Shown here piece after piece: positions 17,461 to 26,026 of a stretch of 64,000 nt of DNA. The notes beneath the pieces are model-generated. The model worked only from the letters and a program-made list of their open reading frames with translations. It searched no databases and was not told the origin of the DNA. The stretch's first letter is position 1; every line of letters begins with the position of its first letter. The DNA comes from NORP23 sp050302475 (lineage in GTDB: Bacteria; Pseudomonadota; Alphaproteobacteria; Rhodobacterales; Rhodobacteraceae), in NCBI GenBank assembly GCA_050302475.1, contig JBNLBF010000013.1, forward strand, positions 1 through 64,000, read 5' to 3'. Position numbers and translations under genes: made by a program.

Positions 17461-18734
17461 GCGCTATTTTCGACATCACCGCCCGCGAGGTTCTGGACAG
17501 CCGTGGCAACCCGACGGTTGAGGTTGACGTTATTCTGGAAGATGGCGCCATGGGTCGGGCGATGGTGCCCTCTGGCGCATCCACAGGCGCTTACGAGGCC
17601 GTCGAGCTGCGCGATGGCGATAAATCCCGCTATCTGGGCAAAGGCGTACTGAAAGCTGTCGAAGCTGTGAATGGCGAGATTTTCGAAGCTCTCGTCGGCG
17701 TTGACGCGACCGAACAGGTTGAGATTGACCAGATTATGATTGATCTGGACGGCACAAAAAATAAAGGCCGCCTGGGCGCGAATGCGATCCTCGGCGTTTC
17801 GCTGGCGGTTGCTCACGCGGCGGCGGACTCGGTTGGCCAGCCGCTCTATCGTTATGTCGGCGGTACACAGGCGCGGGTTCTGCCTGTGCCGATGATGAAT
17901 ATCATCAATGGCGGTGAGCACGCCGACAACCCGATCGACATTCAGGAATTCATGATCATGCCGGTTGCGGCGGACTCGATCCGTGAAGCCGTGCGCATGG
18001 GCTCCGAAGTGTTCCACACGCTGAAAAAGGAATTGCAGGCCGCTGGGCACAATACCGGTATCGGGGATGAAGGGGGCTTTGCGCCGAACCTGTCCTCCAC
18101 AACCGATGCACTCGATTTCATCATGAAATCCATTGAAAAGGCCGGCTACAAGCCGGGTGAAGATATCTATCTGGCACTCGACTGTGCCGCGACAGAATAT
18201 TTCGAAGACGGCGTTTACAATATGAAGGGCGAGGGTAAGAAACTCTCCTCCGCCGAGAATGCTGATTATCTGGCAAACCTCGTGGATAATTACCCTATTA
18301 TCTCTATCGAGGATGGCATGTCCGAAGACGATTGGGACGGCTGGAAGTTGCTCACCGACAAGATCGGCGACCGTTGCCAATTGGTGGGCGATGACCTGTT
18401 CGTCACCAACCCTGAGCGTCTTGCAACAGGCATCGAAAAAGGTGTCGCCAATTCGATCCTGATCAAAGTGAACCAGATCGGGTCGCTTAGCGAAACCCTG
18501 ACCGCCGTCGATATGGCCCATCGCGCACATATGACCAACGTCATGTCGCACCGTTCCGGCGAAACCGAAGATGCGACGATTGCCGATCTGGCGGTTGCCA
18601 CCAATTGCGGACAGATCAAAACCGGCTCGCTGTCGCGTTCCGACCGTTTGGCGAAATACAACCAGCTGATCCGGATCGAGGAAGAGCTGGGCGTGACCGC
18701 GATCTATGCCGGGCGCTCGATCCTGAAGCGGTGA
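17457..18734 (+). CDS. eno: Enolase
   Basis: Converts 2-phosphoglycerate to phosphoenolpyruvate; cytoplasmic, Mg-dependent, and in many bacteria part of the RNA degradosome. 425 aa full-length. Visible are RGNPTVEV, the substrate-loop GASTGAYEA, IGDEGGFAP with the catalytic Glu region, GDDLFVTN, the catalytic-lysine signature ILIKVNQIGSLSE and SHRSGETED. It is translationally coupled to the upstream fur/mur gene and overlaps the start of the DUF4180 gene by one base. Confidence 0.98.
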   Translation: MSAIFDITAREVLDSRGNPTVEVDVILEDGAMGRAMVPSGASTGAYEAVELRDGDKSRYLGKGVLKAVEAVNGEIFEALVGVDATEQVEIDQIMIDLDGTKNKGRLGANAILGVSLAVAHAAADSVGQPLYRYVGGTQARVLPVPMMNIINGGEHADNPIDIQEFMIMPVAADSIREAVRMGSEVFHTLKKELQAAGHNTGIGDEGGFAPNLSSTTDALDFIMKSIEKAGYKPGEDIYLALDCAATEYFEDGVYNMKGEGKKLSSAENADYLANLVDNYPIISIEDGMSEDDWDGWKLLTDKIGDRCQLVGDDLFVTNPERLATGIEKGVANSILIKVNQIGSLSETLTAVDMAHRAHMTNVMSHRSGETEDATIADLAVATNCGQIKTGSLSRSDRLAKYNQLIRIEEELGVTAIYAGRSILKR

Positions 18735-19090
18735 TGCAGTTCCACAATTTCGAAGGTGTCGATATCGCAGCGATGTCGACATCCGGAAACCCACTCGAGA
18801 GCGAGCAGGACGCGCTCGATATTGTCGGGGCTTGCTATGGTCACACGGTCGACTGGATTGCAATCCCTGTCAGCCGGTTGTCTCCGGACCTGTTTGACCT
18901 CAGCACCCGAAAGCTCGGCGCGATCCTTCAGAAATTTCAGAATTATTCTCTGAAAATTGCGATCATCGGCGATGTTTCCCCGCATATCGAGGCGAGCAAT
19001 GCGTTTCGGGATTTCGTTTATGAAGCCCAGTCGGGAAAGTCGCTTCGGTTTTCGGATGACTTGGAAACGCTAAGGGCCAGCTTCTCCTAA
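18734..19090 (+). CDS. DUF4180 domain protein
   Basis: 118 aa. The start ATG overlaps the eno stop by one base, so it is co-translated. The fold-typical stretches are the conserved DALDIVG, the LSPDLFDLSTRKLGAILQKFQNY segment and a C-terminal NAFRDFVYEA. The family has no established biochemical role. The STAS-like pattern of alternating beta strands and helices suggests a small cytoplasmic binding or regulatory protein (inference). Confidence 0.8.
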   Translation: MQFHNFEGVDIAAMSTSGNPLESEQDALDIVGACYGHTVDWIAIPVSRLSPDLFDLSTRKLGAILQKFQNYSLKIAIIGDVSPHIEASNAFRDFVYEAQSGKSLRFSDDLETLRASFS

Positions 19091-19159
19091 CCTTCACGAC
19101 TGCGTCAGACCCTGTAACAGGGCGATCCAACTGCGCGAATTTCCCGTATTTCCCAAAGT

Positions 19160-19795
19160 ATGACGATGAACAGACATAAAATTGCAACCTTCCTTGCAAC
19201 GCTCGGCCTGCTGATTGGCGGCGCGACTGTCGTGGTTCAGTTTTTCAACACCATCACTCTGCGGATGGCGAACGGCTACAGCCTTGGCGCTTCTGTCCTC
19301 TATTTCATCAGTTTCCTGACGATCCTGACCAACACGGGCGTTTTCCTGACCTACGCCTCCGCCCTGTTCCCGAGGGCCCGGCTGGGCTGGTTTCGCAAGC
19401 CGAACACGCGGGCGATGTTCGCGGTTCTGATATTGGTCGTTATGGTCGTCTATCACTTGCTCCTGTCGAACCGTGAAATTCCGGATCTGTTATCCGTCGT
19501 GCTCGATAAAATTCTGCATTACGTCGCCCCTATTCTGTTCCTGATCTGGTGGGGCACTCACACACGCTCGGGAGCTGCAAGCTTTGCCAGACTGCCGATG
19601 ATGCTGATGCCCCCTTCGCTATACCTTCTGTGGGTGTTCACCCGGGGGGCCGTAATCGGCGAGTATCCATATCCATTCCTTGACCTGACGCAGAAATCGC
19701 TTGCGACAGTTGCAACGAACCTGTCGGTAATTGTCGGGGCAAGCCTGATCCTTTTCGCCGTGGCAATTTGGCTAGATCGACGCCTGGCGACGTGA
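19160..19795 (+). CDS. Pr6Pr family membrane protein
   Basis: 211 aa with six predicted membrane spans. The typical features are a TxxTNTGVFLTY segment after helix 2 (FLTILTNTGVFLTY), a DKILHYVAPILFLIWW stretch, and the C-terminal helix before a basic tail. The family is widespread but functionally unassigned and is distantly related to eukaryotic AIG1/FAR-17a proteins. It follows the DUF4180 gene by 69 bp on the same strand, and the next gene is probably separately translated. Confidence 0.8.
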   Translation: MTMNRHKIATFLATLGLLIGGATVVVQFFNTITLRMANGYSLGASVLYFISFLTILTNTGVFLTYASALFPRARLGWFRKPNTRAMFAVLILVVMVVYHLLLSNREIPDLLSVVLDKILHYVAPILFLIWWGTHTRSGAASFARLPMMLMPPSLYLLWVFTRGAVIGEYPYPFLDLTQKSLATVATNLSVIVGASLILFAVAIWLDRRLAT

Positions 19796-19873
19796 AAAAT
19801 CCGGTGATTTTCTGGCTGTAAATCGCCGCGTTTTCCTCTATAGCCATCCAAGTTGCTGAATTACGGGACGAAA

Positions 19874-20494
19874 ATGTCGGATACCGCGCAAATCTACCTT
19901 GCTACACCCAGCGCATTTGAACTTTCCGAGTTCAACGCGCAACTGGCTGAGATTCTGGATGAATATCCGGTGGCCTGTGTACGGATCGCGCTGAAAACTG
20001 ACGATCCTGTCGCGCTCGGTCGTGCGGCTGATCTGTTGCGCGAAACCTGCCATGCTCGCGACGTCGCCATCGTCATTGATGACCATTACCGCATGGTAAA
20101 GCGTCATGGGCTGGATGGTGTCCACCTGACGGATGGCGCAAAACATGTGCGCGACGCCCGCAAGGAACTGGGCGAGGACGCCATTGTCGGTGCCTATTGC
20201 GGGGCCTCCAGGCATGTCGGCATGACAGCGGCGGAGATTGGAACCGATTACATCAGCTTTGGTCCTTTATCCGATGACGGAACGCTTGGTGATGGAACCG
20301 TTGCGGACAAAGAGCTGTTTCAGTGGTGGAGCGAGATGATCGAGGTCCCCGTGGTTGCCGAAGGTAATGTCACCCCGGACACGCTGGAAAAGATCAAGGA
20401 TCATGTGGATTTCGTCACCGTTGGCGGGGAAATCTGGTCGACAAAAGAGCCGATGCTGGAAGTCGAGCGTATCAGAAAAGCAACAAACCGCTGA
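19874..20494 (+). CDS. Thiamine-phosphate-synthase-like protein (ThiE/TenI family)
   Basis: 206 aa TIM-barrel. ThiE couples the thiazole and pyrimidine precursors of thiamine. Seen here are VAIVIDD (barrel strand, where ThiE has NDR/D), the strand GLDGVHLTD that matches the GADGVHLGQ motif, DYISFGPL (family: DYxGFGP) and the phosphate-binding VTVGGEIW. Several ThiE catalytic residues are altered (for example IDDHYRM where a DNDR-like stretch is usual). It may therefore be a TenI-type relative without synthase activity. I prefer ATG 19874 over an upstream TTG. A thiamine pyrophosphokinase lies elsewhere in the window. Confidence 0.75.
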   Translation: MSDTAQIYLATPSAFELSEFNAQLAEILDEYPVACVRIALKTDDPVALGRAADLLRETCHARDVAIVIDDHYRMVKRHGLDGVHLTDGAKHVRDARKELGEDAIVGAYCGASRHVGMTAAEIGTDYISFGPLSDDGTLGDGTVADKELFQWWSEMIEVPVVAEGNVTPDTLEKIKDHVDFVTVGGEIWSTKEPMLEVERIRKATNR

Positions 20495-20575
20495 TTTTAG
20501 CCGGTATCGGCACTCAATTCTTGATTCAATACCGTCTTCTGCCTACCATCCGCCTGTCTAAAAACAGGAGACAAC

Positions 20576-20830
20576 ATGAAATATGTAGCAAAAACAGCAG
20601 CAGCAGCGACCGCTCTGGCAATGTCGAGCACCGCCGCCATGGCTGGCAGTGTTGGTCCGGTAATGGTTGCAGAACCCGTTGTTATGGAAGAAGCCCCGAT
20701 GGGAAGCGGTAGCGGTGCATGGATCATCCCTCTGCTCGCCATCGGCTTGATTGCTGTCGCGATCAGTCAGAACGATGATAGCACACCGGCTCCGGGCCCC
20801 GCGCCCGCACCAGTTCCGATTGCGCAATAA
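20576..20830 (+). CDS. Small secreted or membrane protein of unknown function
   Basis: 84 aa; clear AGGAG six bases before the ATG. It has an N-terminal signal peptide (MKYVAKTAAAATALAMSS, cleavage near AMAG), a short acidic segment with repeated VMVAEPVVMEE, then a glycine/serine linker, a hydrophobic helix (WIIPLLAIGLIAVAIS), and a Pro-Ala tail. Similar tiny proteins occur in Rhodobacteraceae. Function unknown. Expected location is the inner membrane with a periplasmic acidic stretch. Confidence 0.7.
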   Translation: MKYVAKTAAAATALAMSSTAAMAGSVGPVMVAEPVVMEEAPMGSGSGAWIIPLLAIGLIAVAISQNDDSTPAPGPAPAPVPIAQ

Positions 20831-20896
20831 CAACTGACCGGATGCAGCCCACTGAGCAATTTGACCTTTGGTGGGAGCGTTCGTGAATATCAAATC

Positions 20897-20930
20897 AATT
20901 CTGGCGGCCAATAAGATGGCCGCCAGAATT
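20897..20930 (+). promoter_or_regulatory. Perfect 14-bp hairpin just upstream of the oxygenase start
   Basis: AATTCTGGCGGCCA and its exact complement flank the 6-base loop ATAAGA. The sequence right after is TTATCAGGAGTC, so the Shine-Dalgarno AGGAG of the oxygenase gene (ATG 20948) starts six bases after the stem. With only a short T run it could terminate transcripts from the small gene upstream, or expose or occlude the start site of the downstream gene. Confidence 0.7.
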
Positions 20931-20947
20931 TTATCAGGAGTCGGAAA

Positions 20948-21595
20948 ATGCTGACACATGTGCATTGTTTGAACCCGCTGGTCGCAATTGTTGACGATTG
21001 CTTTTCTCAGGAAACGGCCGACGCAATCATTGCTATGGGCAAGGAAAAACTTCAGCGCGCAAATGTCGTCGATAATTCGGCGAAATCCACTATGGTCGAA
21101 CATGATGCCCGGACGAATTCCGCCGCTTCGCTCGACCAGTGGTCTGATCCCCTGCTGACGGGACTTGTCGAACAAATTTCCGGGCTCGTTCGACTGCCGC
21201 CGGAAAATTCCGAACCCGGCCAGTTATTGCATTATGTTGGTGATCAGAAATACGATCCGCACAGCGATGCATTTGATCAGTCCGCAGGCGGCATCAATAT
21301 GCTGACACGCGGAGGACAGCGCCTGTTCACCAGCATTTGTTACCTGAACGATGTTCCTGAAGGCGGCGAAACCGCCTTTCCCGATTTGAAACTGTTGGTG
21401 AAGCCAAAGGTTGGCCGTACCCTAATATTCTGCAACACCCGTCTGGGCACCAACACAGCACACCCGCATTCCATCCATGCCGGCACCAACGTTAAAGAAG
21501 GCGAGAAATGGGCCTATACGTTGTGGTGGCGACAGCTTGCCTATCATGTGCAACGGGAATATCCCGCAACCGCAGGCGAATTTACAACGCTCTGA
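20948..21595 (+). CDS. Prolyl-4-hydroxylase-like 2-oxoglutarate/Fe(II) oxygenase
   Basis: 215 aa, a double-stranded beta-helix oxygenase. The iron ligands are H105 and D107 (DPHSDAF) and H177 (SIHAG), with the 2-oxoglutarate-binding K187 in GEKWAYTLWW; the spacing H-x10-K-W fits the P4Hc family. Likely reaction: hydroxylation of a protein or peptide proline, or another substrate, using O2 and 2-oxoglutarate. No signal peptide, so cytoplasmic. It follows a small secreted protein and a strong hairpin. Substrate unknown. Confidence 0.88.
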   Translation: MLTHVHCLNPLVAIVDDCFSQETADAIIAMGKEKLQRANVVDNSAKSTMVEHDARTNSAASLDQWSDPLLTGLVEQISGLVRLPPENSEPGQLLHYVGDQKYDPHSDAFDQSAGGINMLTRGGQRLFTSICYLNDVPEGGETAFPDLKLLVKPKVGRTLIFCNTRLGTNTAHPHSIHAGTNVKEGEKWAYTLWWRQLAYHVQREYPATAGEFTTL

Positions 21596-21596
21596 G

Positions 21597-22433
21597 TCAG
21601 GCAATCGGTCCAGCGTCGGCGAGAGGAATTCCCAAATCCGCCGCCAGCGTTTCACGCACCGTTGAACCGCAATATTTCGCCAAATCTTTGCGGGTTTCGA
21701 AATCTGCCGCAGGCACAGGATCATGAAGCGTGACCTTCACCCGTCCCCCGCTCGACAGTGCCAGCACATGTGCGAGGCTTTTGAAAAACGACATATCTCC
21801 GCCCCAACCATAAAAGGTCTCTTCCTGCCCCGGGGGCGGGAAATAGGTCAATGTCGCTGGCTGGATCCACGCGCTTTCAATCAGTTCCGGCGTGTGGAAA
21901 ACCGCAAACAGGGTCGATTTGAACTCGAACACGCGACGACCGTCTGTGCTGGTCCCTTCAGGGAAGAAACATAAGGGATCCCCGCGATCCAACCGTTTTT
22001 TCAACGCCACCTGATGCTTTCCGGCTTGCGAGGTCCGCCGCTCGATAAAGACCGTACCGACCACCGCCGCCAGAAATCCGATGAAGGGCCATTTGCGGAC
22101 CTCGGACTTGGCAACAAACGCCATGCGCGTAAGACTGTGCAGCACGAAAATATCAAGCCAGGAGATATGGTTCGCGACAATCGCCCCGCCATGTTTCATT
22201 GGTGCGCCATGCAATTCCACCCGAACGCCGGTCAGGAACAACCCCATCTTGCCCCAGATCAGCGGCATCCAGTTGGACAGTTTGAACGGGAATATTTTTT
22301 CCAGCAGGTAAAGGACGATATAGGTCGTGATAATCACAACCGATCCGACAAAGAACGCAACGAAACGGATCGCGAAGCGTATCCATTGCAGCGGATTTGG
22401 CCGGGGATAAGTTGCATCCAGGGAATCCGCCAT
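21597..22433 (-). CDS. olsA: Lyso-ornithine lipid O-acyltransferase (PlsC family, OlsA-like)
   Basis: 278 aa membrane-associated acyltransferase. One long N-terminal hydrophobic helix (about 20-45), then the HX4D catalytic motif in NHISWLD, and FPEGTSTDGRR, the acyl-acceptor phosphate-binding motif. PlsC-type enzymes make phosphatidic acid. The gene overlaps by one base the stop of a gene encoding an OlsB-like N-acyltransferase, so it should supply the second acylation of ornithine lipid, although dual activity on lysophosphatidate is possible. Confidence 0.88.
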   Translation of the reverse strand: MADSLDATYPRPNPLQWIRFAIRFVAFFVGSVVIITTYIVLYLLEKIFPFKLSNWMPLIWGKMGLFLTGVRVELHGAPMKHGGAIVANHISWLDIFVLHSLTRMAFVAKSEVRKWPFIGFLAAVVGTVFIERRTSQAGKHQVALKKRLDRGDPLCFFPEGTSTDGRRVFEFKSTLFAVFHTPELIESAWIQPATLTYFPPPGQEETFYGWGGDMSFFKSLAHVLALSSGGRVKVTLHDPVPAADFETRKDLAKYCGSTVRETLAADLGIPLADAGPIA

Positions 22434-23209
22434 TAGCGTCTGCTCCGTCCATAGAATTCGCGGTATTTGTCCGCCATCAGTGCAGTATCCATGATCAGAC
22501 AGACATCCACCGTGTTAAATTCATGATCCACCCAAGCCCCTTCACCGACGAAACCGCCGAGCCGCAGATAGGCTTTAATCAGCGACGGCACTTTGCGCAA
22601 GGCGCGTAATTTATCTATCTCGTCACGATCAATCCGGTCCATGGCAATCGCGTTTTCCGGTCGGGCTGTGACACGCAGGTTTTCGGGCGCAAGATAGTGG
22701 TGATGGAGGAAGGACAGAGCCTCCTCGATCGGTTTAGGATCGGCGGTGTGGAAGCTGGCGACACCGAACAGGATCTCCACCCCATGCTCGACCACATATT
22801 CCCCCAGCCCATCCCAAAGCGCGTGCATGCCCAGCCCGCCGCGATAATCCTTGTGGATACAGGACCGGCCCAGTTCCAACGTTTCGCGGTCGAGCATCTC
22901 CAGCTTCGACAGGTCATATTCCGACGCGCCGTAAAATCCGATCCCCTGTTTGGCAACAGAGCCGCGCATCAGACGATAGACCCCGACAGCAGCGTCGGCA
23001 GGATCGCAGTCGCGATCCCGGTCGATTAGCAACAGATGTTCGAAATAGGGATCAAACCGATCTTTTTCGCGCCGCTCCGCCTGTTCTTCCGGCGTAGCAG
23101 CAGCCCCCATTTCTTCGACAAATACTTTGTAACGAAGTCTTTGCGCGGCAGCGACATCCGCATCGCTTGAGGCCAAACGGACCTCAAATCGCGTGCTGTC
23201 TGGTTTCAT
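22433..23209 (-). CDS. olsB: L-ornithine N-acyltransferase
   Basis: 258 aa GNAT-fold enzyme that transfers a 3-hydroxyacyl chain from ACP to ornithine, the first step of phosphate-free ornithine lipid synthesis. Recognised from the N-terminal LRYKVFVEEMGA, the DPYFEHLLLIDR stretch, ELGRSCIHKDYRGG and the C-terminal KAYLRLGGFVGEGAWVDHEF with the VDVCLIMD tail, all typical of OlsB. It is the first gene of the olsBA operon. Such lipids replace phospholipids under phosphate limitation in marine alphaproteobacteria; no Pho box was identified upstream. Confidence 0.92.
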   Translation of the reverse strand: MKPDSTRFEVRLASSDADVAAAQRLRYKVFVEEMGAAATPEEQAERREKDRFDPYFEHLLLIDRDRDCDPADAAVGVYRLMRGSVAKQGIGFYGASEYDLSKLEMLDRETLELGRSCIHKDYRGGLGMHALWDGLGEYVVEHGVEILFGVASFHTADPKPIEEALSFLHHHYLAPENLRVTARPENAIAMDRIDRDEIDKLRALRKVPSLIKAYLRLGGFVGEGAWVDHEFNTVDVCLIMDTALMADKYREFYGRSRR

Positions 23210-23323
23210 TTCCGGGCTGCCTCCGCTCGCCGAATACTCGGGCGCCTCACCCTAGTCGGTTCCCGAAAGAGGCGCAACCAGACAAACTTGACGGGATACA
23301 TCATTAAATTGCATTCTGGGGTT

Positions 23324-23339
23324 TTAACTATACCTTAAC
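23324..23339 (+). promoter_or_regulatory. CtrA box upstream of chpT
   Basis: TTAACTATACCTTAAC is a perfect match to the alphaproteobacterial CtrA consensus TTAA-N7-TTAAC. It lies 47 bases before the chpT ATG, in the position of a promoter element. Confidence 0.75.
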
Positions 23340-23386
23340 GCTAAATCGGGCAGTAATGCTTTGAAATTTATGAAATTGAAGAATGT

Positions 23387-23986
23387 ATGACGCCAAAAAT
23401 TGACATCCCCTCCTTGGTTTCTTCGCGCATCTGCCATGACCTGATCTCTCCCGTCGGGGCGGTCAGCAACGGTCTTGAACTGTTGGAAGCCATGATGAAC
23501 CGGACACCTGAACTGGCACTTATCGAAGACAGCGTCGATAGCGCCAAGGCTAAGCTCCAGTATTTCCGGGTCTGTTTCGGCAACGCCTCTACTGGAGGCG
23601 AGATCAGCCGCTCGGAACTGGAACGCACCGGCACGGCGATGTTGACGGGTCCCAGGACGCAGATCCGTTGGTCTTTGGATCAGGACAGCTATCCGCGCGT
23701 CACTGCAAAGCTATTATTCCTGCTGCTGCTTTGTGTGGAAACGGCCCTACCGCTGGGCGGTGATATCACTGTCGATCACAACGGATCAATCTGGACCATT
23801 ACGGTAACGGCACCGCGCCTGAAACGCGAGGATGCCTGGGACATGCTGGAAATAGGTACGCCTTTGATGGATGTTCCCCCGGCCCAGGTTCAGTTCCTGC
23901 TGCTTGCCGACCTGACACTTGGTGAAGGGAAGGTCATCAACACAATGTTCGGCGAGACAACCTTGTCGGTTAGTCTAGACATCTGA
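23387..23986 (+). CDS. chpT: Histidine phosphotransferase ChpT
   Basis: 199 aa. It carries phosphate from the hybrid kinase CckA to the response regulators CtrA and CpdR. The phosphoacceptor is H17 in RICHDLISPVGAVSNGLELL, with the DHp-like helical hairpin over residues 10-75 and a degenerate HATPase-like domain behind it (LLLLLCVETALPLGG). Homodimer expected. In Rhodobacterales this relay controls motility and, where present, gene-transfer agents and quorum-linked traits. Its 3' end overlaps the convergent carbonic anhydrase gene by 17 bases. Confidence 0.92.
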   Translation: MTPKIDIPSLVSSRICHDLISPVGAVSNGLELLEAMMNRTPELALIEDSVDSAKAKLQYFRVCFGNASTGGEISRSELERTGTAMLTGPRTQIRWSLDQDSYPRVTAKLLFLLLLCVETALPLGGDITVDHNGSIWTITVTAPRLKREDAWDMLEIGTPLMDVPPAQVQFLLLADLTLGEGKVINTMFGETTLSVSLDI

Positions 23987-24497
23987 GGCCGGACCGGAAG
24001 CGGCGCATATTTTCCTGATAATGTTGGGCGGAGTGTCGTAACCCCTCGATAGCCGCCTCATCAAGCGCGCGGATCACTTTGCCCGGCGCGCCAACAACCA
24101 GCGAGCCATCCGGAATGACCTTTCCTTCCGTGATCAGCGCCCCTGCCCCAATCAGGCAGTTTCGCCCGATCTTAGCGCCATTCAGCACGGTCGCTCCCAT
24201 CCCGATAAGGCTGTTCTCGCCAATCTCGCACCCGTGGATCATGGCTTTGTGGCCAATCGTGCAGCCCGCGCCGACCCTCACCGGAAATCCCGGGTCCGTG
24301 TGAAAAACGCAGTTTTCCTGTACATTCGAACCTGCACCGATGCTGATAGGTTCGTTATCCCCACGGATCACCGTCCCAAACCAGATGCCGACACCCGTTT
24401 CCACATGCACATCACCGATCAGAACCGCGGTTGGCGCAATCCAATAATCACCGTCCTCGGGTAAAGTTGGCTCAACATTATCAAGGGCATATATCAT
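23970..24497 (-). CDS. Gamma-class carbonic anhydrase-like protein
   Basis: 175 aa left-handed beta-helix built from hexapeptide repeats (IGAGSN, VGAGCT, IGENSL, IGRNCL, IGAGAL). The three zinc/iron ligand histidines are present: H66 (FHTDP), H83 and H88 (GHKAMIHG). Members hydrate CO2 or act as unassigned hexapeptide-repeat proteins (YrdA/PaaY). The start overlaps the gmk stop as ATGA, so it is the last gene of a yicC-gmk-containing operon. Confidence 0.9.
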   Translation of the reverse strand: MIYALDNVEPTLPEDGDYWIAPTAVLIGDVHVETGVGIWFGTVIRGDNEPISIGAGSNVQENCVFHTDPGFPVRVGAGCTIGHKAMIHGCEIGENSLIGMGATVLNGAKIGRNCLIGAGALITEGKVIPDGSLVVGAPGKVIRALDEAAIEGLRHSAQHYQENMRRFRSGLRCLD

Positions 24498-25135
24498 TTC
24501 TGTCGCGCTTCGAATTCCGTGTTCAATCCATTGACGAAGGGCACCAGTTCCGGCCGCCGATCCCGGCGCAGCCGTTCCGCCGTCAGAATAGCCTGCAGTT
24601 TTGCCTCAGCCAGATCAACATCATCATTGATCAGAACATAATCATATTCCGCCCAATGGCTGATTTCGGATCGTGACTGATCCATCCGTCCTTCGATAAC
24701 ATCGTCACTATCTTGTCCACGATTGCGCAGGCGCTCTTCGAGCTCGGCGATGGAAGGCGGCAAAATGAAAATCGACACAACGCTTTCTTTCAGACGCGAG
24801 TTTCGGATCTGTTGTCCGCCCTGCCAGTCAACGTCAAACAACACATCCTTGCCGTCATTAATCGCCGCCTCGACCGGCTCCAGTGGTGAACCATAAAGAT
24901 TTCCGAAAACTTCCGCATGTTCCAGCATCCCGCCGCTGTCCACCAGCGCCATAAATTCTTCGCGGGATTTGAAATAATAATGCTGCCCGTTTACCTCGCC
25001 CGGTCTTGGCGGGCGTGTCGTCGCAGAAATGGAAAAGCTGACATCCGGATCATCTTCCAGCACCCGCCGTGACAGGGTCGATTTCCCTGCGCCCGAAGGC
25101 GAAGACAGGATGATGAGGATACCTCGGCGTTTCAT
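24494..25135 (-). CDS. gmk: Guanylate kinase
   Basis: Phosphorylates GMP to GDP with ATP. 213 aa; the P-loop SSPSGAGKST is at residues 11-20, followed by the GMP-binding TTRPPRPGEVNGQHYYF and the lid/core VDWQGGQQIR. It lies 3 bp downstream of yicC and overlaps the carbonic anhydrase gene. The yicC-gmk order is conserved widely in bacteria. Confidence 0.97.
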   Translation of the reverse strand: MKRRGILIILSSPSGAGKSTLSRRVLEDDPDVSFSISATTRPPRPGEVNGQHYYFKSREEFMALVDSGGMLEHAEVFGNLYGSPLEPVEAAINDGKDVLFDVDWQGGQQIRNSRLKESVVSIFILPPSIAELEERLRNRGQDSDDVIEGRMDQSRSEISHWAEYDYVLINDDVDLAEAKLQAILTAERLRRDRRPELVPFVNGLNTEFEARQK

Positions 25136-25138
25136 CGG

Positions 25139-26026
25139 CTACTCCAAATTTTGAACCTGCTCCCGCATTTGATCGATTACGACCTTAAGTTCAAGCCCAA
25201 TGGCAGTCAGCGCGGAATCTCCGGATTTGGAGCATAGCGTGTTGGCCTCGCGGTTGAATTCCTGCATCAGGAAGTCGAATTTTCGTCCAATTGGCCCTTT
25301 GACCTGCAGAAGTTCCTGCGCCGCCGCGATATGAGCATCAAGGCGATCCAGCTCCTCCGTCACGTCGGATTTGACCGCCAGAACTGCGAGTTCCTGAGCC
25401 AATCGGGTCTCATCAGCAACGTCCGTTATGTCCAGCAGCGCCTTCACTTTCTCGCGCAGGGTGTCCCCAGCTTTGGCATTGCGTGCCCCTGCGGTGTCCC
25501 GCGCCGCCCGCGCCAATTCCTGCAATTTGGCGGTTTGCTCGCTCAGGCGTTCGGCAATCACCTTACCTTCGGCTTCCCGTGCTTCCACAAATTTGCGCAT
25601 AACATCTTTGATCTGCGCCCCGGCATCTTCCAGCCAGCATGTGTTTGATGCCTGTCCGCTATCCCAAATCCATTTCTGATCAAACAGATCGCCGATACTG
25701 GTTGGCGACAGCGCCAATCCTGCTGCTTTGGCGGCAGCTTCGGCATGTTTGGCAGCGTCGATTACGGAGGCAAGGTTTTCTTCAATCAGCTTGGGCGCAA
25801 AACTGTCAGCCTTCGCCGACAGTTTGAGATGCACCGACACATTCCCGCGCGACACATGCTTTGGCAATTCCGCGCGCAGTTTCGGCTCCAGTGACTCCGC
25901 CCCTTCGGGAAGACGGACGCGCACGTCCAGACCACGGCCATTGACCGAGCGGACTTCCCAAGACCAACTGATCCCTTCTCTCTCGCCAGACACCGTTCCA
26001 AAGCCGGTCATGGATTGCAGAGACAT
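25139..26026 (-). CDS. yicC: YicC family endoribonuclease
   Basis: 295 aa if translation starts at the second ATG, which is favoured because GAGAGG lies six bases before it; an in-frame ATG six bases further upstream has no room for a ribosome site. The N-terminal SMTGFGTVSGE signature and the C-terminal DUF1732 part ending PIGRKFDFLMQEFNREANT are both clear. YicC-type proteins are reported as RNA-degrading enzymes. The pairing with gmk is a common bacterial arrangement. Confidence 0.92.
   Translation of the reverse strand: MSLQSMTGFGTVSGEREGISWSWEVRSVNGRGLDVRVRLPEGAESLEPKLRAELPKHVSRGNVSVHLKLSAKADSFAPKLIEENLASVIDAAKHAEAAAKAAGLALSPTSIGDLFDQKWIWDSGQASNTCWLEDAGAQIKDVMRKFVEAREAEGKVIAERLSEQTAKLQELARAARDTAGARNAKAGDTLREKVKALLDITDVADETRLAQELAVLAVKSDVTEELDRLDAHIAAAQELLQVKGPIGRKFDFLMQEFNREANTLCSKSGDSALTAIGLELKVVIDQMREQVQNLE

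Noticed and set aside
17424..18863. 479-codon open frame on the minus strand
   Set aside because: It is the antisense of enolase, which is unmistakable; the long frame comes from codon bias.
19110..19122. CCCTG-TAA-CAGGG as a terminator after the DUF4180 gene
   Set aside because: Five-base stem, 3-base loop and no T run; too weak to call.
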